A stretch of DNA of 64,000 bases from NCBI RefSeq assembly GCF_000014225.1, contig NC_008228.1, positions 4,092,001-4,156,000 on the forward strand, read 5' to 3'. Shown piece after piece: positions 49,002-56,998 of the stretch. The translations under genes were made by a program, and so were the position numbers. Below the pieces are notes generated by a model. That model saw only the letters and a program-made list of their open reading frames with translations. It did not search any database and had not been told where the DNA came from. The stretch's first letter is position 1, and every line of letters begins with the position of its first letter. The DNA is from Paraglaciecola sp. T6c (lineage in GTDB: Bacteria; Pseudomonadota; Gammaproteobacteria; Enterobacterales; Alteromonadaceae).

Positions 49002-50326
49002 CTAACGAATCCCCTCATAATTATGAGCAGAAACAATAATATAGACACGCATAGCGCCATTTGATCTAATAAATTTCGCCAAAAACCAACTAGATAACAA
49101 CACCATGCGTGATATTCATATCTTACACGATTTGCTTAAAAAACAATGTCCTAATCTACATGCAAAACGCCTTTCCTCTTTGATGGTTGCCACACAATCT
49201 TTGCTAGATGGTCAGCAACTGTCGTTGACCGAATTAGGACGCAATATCTCAGGCTCCGTGGCCCCGAAACACAACATTAAACGCATCGACAGGCTGCTTG
49301 GTAATAACAACCTACATAATGAACGGCTCGACATCTACCGTTGGCACGCTCGCTTGCTTTGCGGTGCTAACCCCATGCCGGTTGTTCTTGTGGATTGGTC
49401 TGATGTGCGTGAGCAGCTCAGGCATTTAACCTTACGTGCATCGGTCAGTGTTCAGGGGCGCTCTGTCACGCTTTATGAGCGCGTATTTTCATTCGGTGAA
49501 TACAATTCACCTGTTAGTCATAATCCGTTTTTACGGGAGTTGGCGAGTATCCTGCCGTCGGGTTGTTGCCCGTTGATTGTGACCGATGCAGGCTATCGTA
49601 ACCCTTGGTTTCGTGAAGTCGAAAAGCATGGATGGTTCTGGCTAGGCCGAGTGCGCGGTGATGTGGGATTTAAGCGTGATGGGCAAGCATCATGGCAAAG
49701 TAATAAGTCGTTTTATCCCAGTGCAAATTCTCGGGCCAAATACCTTGGGTGTGGGCAATTAGGGCGTAAAAGCCCGCTTCATGCACACCTGCATTTGTAC
49801 AAAGCAAAGGCCAAACATCGAAAGGACAACCGTTCTTCAAAGGCAGGTCGAAACCACACCGCCCAGCAAAGCTATCGTGCCGGTAGCAAAGAGCCTTGGC
49901 TACTCGCCACTAACCTTCCCGAGAACGATAAACTTAACTCAAAACAGCTGGTTTCCCTTTACGCAAGACGGATGCAAATAGAAGAAACCTTCCGCGATAT
50001 TAAAAGCCCTCAATACGGAATGGGACTGCGCCACAGCAACAGTCGCTGTACCAAACGATTCGACATATTACTGCTGATAGCGATGCTCGCAGAATGGCTA
50101 TTACGGTTACTCGGTATCATTGCTCAAAAACAAAATTGGGAAAGAGCATTTCAAGCTAACACCATCCGTCATCGGCGCGTGTTATCTATCATTAGGCTAG
50201 GCAGAGAAGTCAGGAAAAGGGCAAAAGATTACAGGATGAACTCAGCTCAAATGACATGGGCTATCGCCCAATATATTACCTGGGTTCACAAAGAAGGGAG
50301 ACCAATTCTATGAGGGGATCCCCCAG
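49002..50326 (+). mobile_element. Complete IS10-like insertion sequence (IS4 family), 1325 bp
   Basis: The ends are imperfect inverted repeats. The left begins CTAACGAATCCCCTCATAAT. The right, read inward, begins CTGGGGGATCCCCTCATAGA. They share CT at the tip and ATCCCCTCATA. The ATCCCCTCAT core matches the IS10 ends, and the length is close to IS10 (1329 bp). One full-length transposase gene and a perfect 9-bp target duplication show an intact, probably recent insertion. It splits the OLD-family nuclease gene. Confidence 0.96.
49105..50313 (+). CDS. IS10-type DDE transposase
   Basis: A 402-residue transposase, the same length as that of IS10. The catalytic residues can be placed: Asp97 in VVLVDWSD, Asp161 in LIVTDAGY, and Glu293 in YARRMQIEETFRD of the conserved C1 region. 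The flanking segments (GRNISGSVAPKHNIKRIDRLLGN, SPQYGMGLRHS) follow the IS10 protein closely. The product binds the element's ends and excises it by a hairpin mechanism. The gene fills the element, running parallel to it, and no frameshift is seen, so the element may still be mobile. Confidence 0.96.
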   Translation: MRDIHILHDLLKKQCPNLHAKRLSSLMVATQSLLDGQQLSLTELGRNISGSVAPKHNIKRIDRLLGNNNLHNERLDIYRWHARLLCGANPMPVVLVDWSDVREQLRHLTLRASVSVQGRSVTLYERVFSFGEYNSPVSHNPFLRELASILPSGCCPLIVTDAGYRNPWFREVEKHGWFWLGRVRGDVGFKRDGQASWQSNKSFYPSANSRAKYLGCGQLGRKSPLHAHLHLYKAKAKHRKDNRSSKAGRNHTAQQSYRAGSKEPWLLATNLPENDKLNSKQLVSLYARRMQIEETFRDIKSPQYGMGLRHSNSRCTKRFDILLLIAMLAEWLLRLLGIIAQKQNWERAFQANTIRHRRVLSIIRLGREVRKRAKDYRMNSAQMTWAIAQYITWVHKEGRPIL

Positions 50327-50335
50327 GGTTGCACT
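50327..50335. repeat. Target-site duplication, right copy
   Basis: GGTTGCACT directly after the right inverted repeat, identical to 48993-49001. Confidence 0.95.
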
Positions 50336-51853
50336 ATGGATTAGTGTTTCAGCCTTCTCTAATGAAATTTCTTGATATAAAGCATTAATATGTTTCGGAC
50401 AGATATACTCTGACTCTAAATCCACACCTTTAGTAACGAAAAAAGTAAAACCTTTTTTTTCGACTCTATTTCTCATAGATTCTATATCTTTATCATTATA
50501 ATAATCTCTATCTCTATGAATAATTACATGTATATCAGGTTTTTTATCTTTTAAATATTGGCCTAGAATGAGCGCCGAGCTTATTTGATTGGCACCGAGG
50601 TAAGAGTAAAACTCAGTTACTTCTTCATTGCAACCTTGCGCTTTAAAATATGAAATAACATGTTCATGTTTTTCATCCTCTGTTAAAACAACAAAGCGTA
50701 TACTATCTTCAAGTTGAATTAACTTAGACTTTAAGTTTTCAATTTCGCTTTGATGCTCATATATTTTAGTCAAATAAGGAGTGATAATTGGAAGCAATCC
50801 CATACTTTCATGAAGTTCATTAGTTTTATCATGCGAAACAACATCAACCTGAGTACAGTTATCTTCACCTTGTGAAATGTAAAACGTATTTACGTTATCA
50901 CCATCAGTTTTATCAAGTGCATAAAATGCAGGCGAATGTGTTGTAATAAAAATTTGAATATCTTTTGAGTACTCCTTAAAGGTTTTAGCTAACTCAAAGG
51001 CGTATCTTAACTCTAGATTATTTTCAGGTTCCTCAAAACCCCAAATAGTGTCAGGCTTAACATAACCCGCTCTTGAAATACTTCGTTCTTGTTCTGACAT
51101 ATATTTTAAAATCACTGGTATATGTCTAATTTTTATTCCATCACCGCGTTGCTTTAAGTGGTAAGTATTACCACTTACTCGAACACCAAAATCTAGATTA
51201 GAAAATAACTGCTTAAAGTCTGAGGGAACTTGAATTGTATTTGAAATCCCAATTTGTTCAGATAAATCTTCAGTTATGCCTTTAGTTATATTCTGGATTC
51301 CACTTATGAACTCTTCACCTTGCGTAGATAAAATATCTGCGTAAGCTTCATTCAGTACATCGTAAAGTTCCCCCATTAAAGCTAAAAAATAATTTTGTCC
51401 CTTTATCGCAGGAATATACCTATATCTAATTTTATCTAACCACTGTGACACGCCATCCCTAGAAGGTACTTCATTACCACTTTCTATATATTTTCTTTCT
51501 TCAATGATAGATCCATCTTTTCTCCACCGTTTTGTCCATCTTAACGGCTTTGCATGCTTAAAGCGTCTTTTAGGTGGTTCAATAACTAAATCTATCCTAA
51601 TTTCATTTCTGGTACCCTTGCCAGTATTTGAGTGATAACAGTAATCCTCTGAAAATCTAAAGCGAGTATCTAAATCCGTTTCATTGTTGAAGAAAAGATT
51701 TAATGCTCTCAACAAGTTCGATTTCCCTTGGTCATTTTGTCCTACAAAAATATTAAGGTCTGAAAACTCCAAATTTTTGGTTACTGACTTTAATGAACGA
51801 AATTTTCTAATCTGAACGGACTTAATTATTTCCATGTAACTAGGAGACTCCAT
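50327..51853 (-). pseudogene. OLD-family ATP-dependent nuclease gene, main part, cut by IS10-like element
   Basis: 509 codons of an ABC-ATPase/TOPRIM nuclease. Walker A GQNDQGKS lies at residues 38-45 (an alternative start is Met7). The ABC-type signature region and FEEPENNLEL (Walker B) precede the histidine switch in ITTHSPAFYAL. The TOPRIM metal motifs VVLTEDE (about 390) and IIHRDRDYYND (about 448) mark it as OLD class. OLD proteins act in phage exclusion and in Gabija-like defence. The element enters in codon 509, after which the frame reads 15 foreign codons. The AT-rich composition contrasts with the flanks. The protein is now probably truncated and inactive. Confidence 0.88.
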
Positions 51854-51865
51854 ATTTCAGTGTAA

Positions 51866-51956
51866 TGTAACGCTTTACTAAGCCGATAAGAATCGTTTGC
51901 TATAATCGCGAAGCGATGGCCAACTGTTATTTTTCTGTTTGAGCAACTTGTTATGT
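51866..51956 (-). other. Integron attC-like recombination site (candidate)
   Basis: Read leftward, directly after the TAA of the preceding gene, the sequence runs ACATAACAAGTTGCTCAA, an imperfect stem, a central ATCGC-TTC-GCGAT hairpin, the returning arm, and CTTAGTAAAGCGTTA. The outer TAAC pairs with GTTA, and the arms pair with bulges, one of them an unpaired base in the position expected of the attC extrahelical base. Position (just past a stop codon), size (about 90 nt) and ends resemble Vibrio-type attC sites. No integrase gene is present in the window. Confidence 0.45.
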
Positions 51957-52598
51957 TTACTTTTTATCTGTGATAGCTTTAATGCCTTTAATAGAAAACT
52001 TCTTTGAATAAAGAGGAGACTTAAAGTAAGCAGGTGTGACTTTTTCCGCTGTTGATATTAAGTTTCTCATAGCATCTTCTAAGCCTTCCTCTTTATACGC
52101 TGTTGAAGGATCACTTGAATATGGCATGTCAGGGTTATTAGTTACACAAGGAACTGTAGGATGATTTATTTCTTTTAGGTATCTGAAGAATGCATTGTCA
52201 GAGATAACTGTCCCGAACATTCTCCACGCATATTTTTTCCCCCAATAATAACCATCAGTGGCATTATGTGTAACTCTTGTATCATTTTTTTCTTTTTCAA
52301 CAATATGATCTTCACGTGCTAACTGAAGGGAATACGCATAGCTAAACATAGGGCTAACTTCTGATGTTTTTGATAACGCAGATAACTCTATTATATTGTT
52401 ATTATTTTCATCGATAAAGAAACCAATGTTGTACCTCTCACCTTCAACAATTATGAGGCTGCCATTGGCTTCAAATTGATAAATGGTATCTGTAGTACTT
52501 GGAGTAAATTTATGTAAAAACTTGCCATTTGAAAGCTCTGTAACAGTATAATTGCTAGCGATAAGATCGTGCCTAGTATATAAATCCCTTGATTTCAT
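51957..52598 (-). CDS. Unknown protein, possible partner of the OLD nuclease
   Basis: A 213-residue soluble protein with a strong AAGGAG ribosome-binding site five bases before the ATG. No signal peptide or transmembrane helix is visible and I recognise no family. The N-terminal half looks beta-rich (YTVTELSNGKFLHKF, YQFEANGSLIIVEGERYNIGFFI), and the C-terminal part is helical and lysine-rich. It is AT-rich like the OLD gene 104 bp downstream on the same strand, and the two may have arrived together. Alternatively it is a separate integron-type cassette ending in the attC-like site after its stop. Confidence 0.7.
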   Translation of the reverse strand: MKSRDLYTRHDLIASNYTVTELSNGKFLHKFTPSTTDTIYQFEANGSLIIVEGERYNIGFFIDENNNNIIELSALSKTSEVSPMFSYAYSLQLAREDHIVEKEKNDTRVTHNATDGYYWGKKYAWRMFGTVISDNAFFRYLKEINHPTVPCVTNNPDMPYSSDPSTAYKEEGLEDAMRNLISTAEKVTPAYFKSPLYSKKFSIKGIKAITDKK

Positions 52599-52620
52599 AA
52601 ATACTCCTTAGGTGATGTAA

Positions 52621-52693
52621 ACATAACGATATTAATAGCCGGAAAAATTCCGCGATTGCATCCGCGTATTAATCACGGCATTTTTCCGCCTTT
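52621..52693. other. Imperfect long stem-loop upstream of the unknown gene
   Basis: GGAAAAAT (52641-52648) pairs with ATTTTTCC (52680-52687) around a loop that contains CCG...CGG. The leftward strand ends in CGTTATGT at 52621-52628, similar to the CGTTACAT end of the attC-like site at 51866. It could be the matching site at the other end of a cassette. Nothing else is recognisable in 52599-52873. Confidence 0.3.
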
Positions 52694-52873
52694 CCTTATC
52701 TGTCTTTTTTAGCATACACCGTAACTTGTTGTACAGGTTAAATTTTTTCCATTCATTAAACATGCGCTTGTAGCAATACGGAAAACCTCCAAGATCTTGC
52801 TGTTAACCGGAAATAGTGACAAATCTGTGCAGAAAGCAGCTTTAGGTGGTGCTCTTTATCACTAGTTCTTATG

Positions 52874-53575
52874 GTTTAGCGAAGCGTAATCTTAGTAAGC
52901 GCAGCGCATGCTTTGGCTTTTCCACGACTCCAATTTTCCATCTTTGTAATTGGCTTGTCAGATGTCCAGACAGGGACGTCTGGACAAGGCGAAACGCTTT
53001 ACATGGATGTTTCCTTTCGCCGGTCTGGCATTGAAGCCAATCAAAAATATGGATCAAAAAATTGGCTGGAGATCGGCCTTTCTTGGTGACTTCTTTTGGC
53101 TGTTGAAAAGAAGTTACTGGCTCGTAGGGACGAGAGTCATACTCGTCATGGATGACGATAAGCGAAGCGCATGGTGAGCAACGCGAATGCTTGGTGTGCG
53201 CAGCACATAAGTGAGCGAAGCGATTGCTTAGCACACGCAGTGTGTAAACAGCGAAGCTGTGCTGTGTGGCCGAAGGCCATAAATAAGCGCAGCGCATAAG
53301 TAAGCAACGCGAATGCTTGGTGTGCGCAGCACATAAATGAGCGAAGCGATTGCTTAGCACACGCAGTGTGTAAACAGCGAAGCTGTGCTGTGTGGCCGAA
53401 GGCCATAAATAAGCGCAGCGCATGGTGAGCAAAGCAAATGCCCCGTGGCCGAAGGCCATAAATAAGCGCAGCGCATAAGTAAGCAACGCGCATGCTCAGT
53501 GCGCACAGCGTATAAATAAGCGACGCGCATACTCAGTGCGCACAGCGTATAAATAAACGAAGTGCATGCTCCTTA
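52874..53575 (-). repeat. Repeat array D: composite hairpin repeat, inverted
   Basis: The only copy in the opposite orientation. From the left it shows the complement of AAAATTGGAGTCGTG (about 52923-52937), the stem GTCCAGAC-AGGGAC-GTCTGGAC (52964-52985) and the block with ATATGGATCAAAAAATTGG. CTCGT-AGGG-ACGAG (53121-53134), CGTC-ATGGAT-GACG (53144-53157), then three TGGCC-GAA-GGCCA modules (53266-53460) with a tandem stretch follow. It lacks the junction dyad. Long open frames inside are artefacts of the repeat. Confidence 0.9.
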
Positions 53576-53800
53576 AAAACAAAACCCACTGGGTATAATT
53601 GTTTATTCATAATAAAAATAGATGCTGAGCCTTCAAGTTGTAACCACCCAGTAACCGCATTGTTACTGACTTGTAAAGAATGTGGGGTTTTGTGTGGTGC
53701 CCAGTGAGCACCCTCACGCCCATTGCTGATGCTTGAGCGGATAATATTTAGTCGGCATACTCGATTTTCCTATTAGCCAATACTCTTTTGAGAATGTTCT

Positions 53801-55093
53801 ATGAATGCGGAAACACGCAGTTATCGACGCTATGTCCTGTTTATTCTTACCTTGGTTTATATCTTCAATTTTGTTGATCGCCAAATTTTGGTCATCCTGC
53901 AAGAGCCGATTAAAGCGGAGCTGGGGTTATCTGATACCCAGCTAGGTCTATTAACTGGTTTTGCGTTTGCTTTGTTCTATGTGGTGGTAGGTATTCCTAT
54001 CGCTCGCTGGGCTGATGTGGGTAATCGGCGCAATATTGTCAGCTTAGCCCTAGTCGTATGGAGCGGTATGACCGCGGTGTCAGGCTTGGCGCAAAACTAT
54101 ACCCAATTACTACTGGCCCGAATTGGCGTCGGCATTGGCGAAGCTGGTGCGAGCCCGCCTTCTCATTCAATGATTTCAGATTACTATGCGCCTGAAGAAC
54201 GCGGTGCGGCCATGTCTATTTACAGCATGGGCTTGTATCTGGGGATTTTGGTGGGCTTGCTGTTAGGCGGCTGGTTGGCAGATAAAATCGGATGGCGTAT
54301 GGCGTTTTTTGCCGTGGGCTTGCCCGGTATATTAATGGCCGTTGTCGTGCGCTTAACCTTGAAAGAGCCGCCCCGTGGCGGTTCAGGCATGGTCTCTGAC
54401 CCGAACGTGGGCGAAAAGTACACCTTTAAGCAAACATTGGGGTTCTTGTGGAAGTCTAAACCGTTTCGTAAAGCGGCCTTTGCTGCCGGTTTCTGTGCGT
54501 TTACCGGTTACTCTACCTTAACCTTTATCCCTTCGTTCTTAATTCGTAGTCACGGTATGAGCATCGCGGAAGTGGGCGTTTCTCTTGGCCTTATTATTGG
54601 TTTCTCTGGCGTCATTGGTGCACTCAGCGGCGGTTTTCTAGCCGACAAATTCGGCAAGATGAATTTGCGTTGGTACATGTGGGTCCCTGCCATTGGCGTG
54701 CTGCTTTCTGTGCCCTTTAGTCTACTGGCATTGAGCCTGGACTCGTTGACCTTGGTGTTGGTGTGCATCTTTATCAGCAATGTATTTGGCTCTTGTTACC
54801 TTGGCCCCACGATTGCGATTTCCCATCATTTGGTTAAACCGTCGATGCGTGCAACAACCTCGGCAATTTTGTTCTTTATTCTCAACATTGTCGGTTTGGG
54901 TTGTGGCCCTGTTGTCACCGGCGTAGTCAGCGACTATTTTGCCCCTGAATACGGTAGTGAATCACTGCGTTATGCATTGGTTTTCTCTAGTTTGGTGATT
55001 TTACTGGCGGTAGTGCAATACATTCGCAGCGGCTCCGCGTTATCAGCCCATGAAGCGGCTAAACCATCGCCGAAGGAACCTGCTTCAGTTTAA
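53801..55093 (+). CDS. Major facilitator superfamily transporter, Spinster-like
   Basis: A 430-residue protein with twelve predicted transmembrane helices. MFS signatures include NFVDRQILVILQEPIKAELGLSDTQLG at helix 1-2, the loop 2-3 motif GIPIARWADVGNRRNI and GIGEAGASPPSHSMISDYY after helix 4. This pattern is that of the Spinster-type MFS group common in marine and sphingomonad bacteria. Substrates range from aromatic acids to lipids and sugars, and none can be assigned here. The gene lies just outside the repeat island, convergent with radD. Confidence 0.88.
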   Translation: MNAETRSYRRYVLFILTLVYIFNFVDRQILVILQEPIKAELGLSDTQLGLLTGFAFALFYVVVGIPIARWADVGNRRNIVSLALVVWSGMTAVSGLAQNYTQLLLARIGVGIGEAGASPPSHSMISDYYAPEERGAAMSIYSMGLYLGILVGLLLGGWLADKIGWRMAFFAVGLPGILMAVVVRLTLKEPPRGGSGMVSDPNVGEKYTFKQTLGFLWKSKPFRKAAFAAGFCAFTGYSTLTFIPSFLIRSHGMSIAEVGVSLGLIIGFSGVIGALSGGFLADKFGKMNLRWYMWVPAIGVLLSVPFSLLALSLDSLTLVLVCIFISNVFGSCYLGPTIAISHHLVKPSMRATTSAILFFILNIVGLGCGPVVTGVVSDYFAPEYGSESLRYALVFSSLVILLAVVQYIRSGSALSAHEAAKPSPKEPASV

Positions 55094-55107
55094 ATGCTAG
55101 CGCCTGT

Positions 55108-55133
55108 GGCTAGCGCAAAAAAGTGCGCTAGCC
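55108..55133. terminator. Stem-loop between the MFS gene and radD
   Basis: GGCTAGCGC (55108-55116) pairs perfectly with GCGCTAGCC (55125-55133) around an A-rich 8-nt loop. It lies 15 bp after the MFS stop and overlaps the radD stop codon. There is no clear T-run, so termination is likely but unproven. Confidence 0.55.
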
Positions 55134-56924
55134 AAGGGCATTGGCCTTGCGATATGGCCCTTGGTAATCAAATAATCGTTCGGTGACTTGCCAGTGGTGT
55201 TTTTGCTTTTTGGCGATCACAAAGTCAGGTGTTGGTAGATAGGGCAAAAACGGTTGCAACTCTTCAATGGATTCGAAATGAATTGACTGGGTGGCGCTGG
55301 CTAATCTTCGGGCGAATAAATCATTAAAGCGTTGTCGCGCTTTTTTATAATTGAAGCGAAAGGTTTCTGATAGTGTTAGACCATCTTCATCGTGGTAGGT
55401 GATTTTTATGCTCTTGTCCGCCTGGTTGATCACAGGCGTTATGGCGGCGCAGCGTAGCACTTTATTATTATTTAAATTTAACGCCTTTCTCAATATGTCG
55501 TCAGGGTCGATGAGCTTCTCATTGCAGTGATGGCATTGTCTGGCAGCAATGTCGTTCTCCTGATTGCAATAGGGGCAGTGTTTAAAGCGAAAGCGATAGC
55601 TGCATTGCATTGTGAGTTGTGGGCCATCGACGGTGTTTGGGCTATCAGAGGCGTCAGGGCTTTCAATCAAGCCTTGGCAGCGGCGACCAAAATGCTCAAG
55701 TATGTGACCCTCTGCGTCTTTTCTCCCCCAAAATGCATTAGCAAAACCGCATTGTGGGCAATGTACTTGCACGGCAACAGAATCTGGCGTTGGCTTTTTT
55801 TCGCCAATTTCAGGCTGAAAAATATCGTAACCATTATTGGTGTAATCCAACACTAAGCAGTCCTTTTTGCCTGGGCTTAGGCGCAAGCCGCGCCCGACAA
55901 TTTGTTGAAATAAACTGATCGATTGTGTGGGCCGCAAAATGGCAATCACGTCTACGTGGGGCGCATCAAAGCCTGTGGTTAATACAGATACATTCACTAA
56001 GTACTTAATGTGTTTAGCTTTAAAGGCAGCGATGAGCGTGTCACGTTGCTTTATTTTTGTGGTGCCGGTGATTAAGGCGGTTTGCTGTGGGGGTAAGTAA
56101 CCGCAAATTTCTTTTGCGTGATCGATAGTGGCGGCAAAAATCATGACGCCTTGGCGGTCCTGACTAAGCTGTAGTATTTGCTCGGTCACGGCCTTAGTCA
56201 CTCTAGGGTGTTTATCAATGAGTTCATTTAATGCGATGTCATCGGTATTTTGCTCGCCGTCCAAACTTTCTGTTAGCAAACTAAAATCATAATGAGCAAC
56301 GGCGGCATCATAATGAATGGGCGGCGTTAAATAATGGTTTTTGACCATGTATTGCAAAGGAAGCTCAAAAATACATTTTTTGAAAAAAGATTGGGCTGAG
56401 GGCCGTGTATAACCATGGTAGTGATGCTGATAAATCCAACCACTGCCTAGTCGATAAGGAGTAGCGGTTAAGCCAAGCATTTTTACCTTTGGATTTAAAC
56501 GGCGAAAATGTTCCAGGGTTTTATTGTATTGAGCGCTGTCTGCTAGCCCTACTCGGTGACATTCATCAATAATAATTAAGCTAGCAGGAGCGTCAAAAGC
56601 CTCTAAGTTTGCAGACAGCGACTGAATACTAGCGAAGGTCGTTTTCAGGTTGCTGTCTTTTTGGCCTAAGCCAGCTGAAAAGAGTCCTGCCGACGAGCCG
56701 GTAGCAAGAAACTTAGCGTGATTTTGCTCCACTAACTCTTTGACATGAGCAAGGCAGATAACACGGCCTTTTGCTAATCGACTCAACTCGGCAATAACCA
56801 AACTTTTGCCTGCCCCCGTCGGCAATACAATCACTGCGGGGTCATCGCTTTGCCGAAAATGCGCTAGGGCGGCATCAACCGCTTGCGTTTGGTAATCACG
56901 TAATATGAATGCTTGGCTCATCAA
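55128..56924 (-). CDS. radD: RadD (YejH) superfamily 2 DNA helicase/ATPase
   Basis: A 598-residue SF2 protein. Helicase motifs: the Q-like LRDYQTQAVDAAL, Walker A LPTGAGKS (about 36-43), DECHR for Walker B, LGLTATPYRLG, VLTTGFDAPHVD, and QIVGRGLRL. A C-terminal pair of zinc-binding clusters (CPQCGFANAFWG; CPYCNQENDIAARQCHHC) closely follows E. coli RadD, as does overall length. RadD helps RecA-mediated strand exchange and repair of double-strand breaks and crosslinks with SSB. It is a single gene. Confidence 0.93.
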   Translation of the reverse strand: MMSQAFILRDYQTQAVDAALAHFRQSDDPAVIVLPTGAGKSLVIAELSRLAKGRVICLAHVKELVEQNHAKFLATGSSAGLFSAGLGQKDSNLKTTFASIQSLSANLEAFDAPASLIIIDECHRVGLADSAQYNKTLEHFRRLNPKVKMLGLTATPYRLGSGWIYQHHYHGYTRPSAQSFFKKCIFELPLQYMVKNHYLTPPIHYDAAVAHYDFSLLTESLDGEQNTDDIALNELIDKHPRVTKAVTEQILQLSQDRQGVMIFAATIDHAKEICGYLPPQQTALITGTTKIKQRDTLIAAFKAKHIKYLVNVSVLTTGFDAPHVDVIAILRPTQSISLFQQIVGRGLRLSPGKKDCLVLDYTNNGYDIFQPEIGEKKPTPDSVAVQVHCPQCGFANAFWGRKDAEGHILEHFGRRCQGLIESPDASDSPNTVDGPQLTMQCSYRFRFKHCPYCNQENDIAARQCHHCNEKLIDPDDILRKALNLNNNKVLRCAAITPVINQADKSIKITYHDEDGLTLSETFRFNYKKARQRFNDLFARRLASATQSIHFESIEELQPFLPYLPTPDFVIAKKQKHHWQVTERLFDYQGPYRKANALG

Positions 56925-56998
56925 ATTTGAAAATCGAGTCTAGGTTGCGATGGATCCTATCAAAAATAAAGAAGGTACGGCGCATGGTTTGTGCTTTA

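Noticed and set aside
52869-53493. Overlapping open frames of 115 and 205 codons in array D, and similar frames at 45687-45896, 47289-47698 and 44186-44422
   Set aside because: They are translations of the hairpin repeat modules (recurring LWPSAT, CAAHTK and RFAH phrases), have no ribosome-binding sites, and the same phrase appears in several frames and orientations.
43861-53575. A tRNA-linked genomic island with integrase
   Set aside because: No tRNA gene, integrase gene or direct repeat at the outer limits could be found; only the IS10-like transposase is present.
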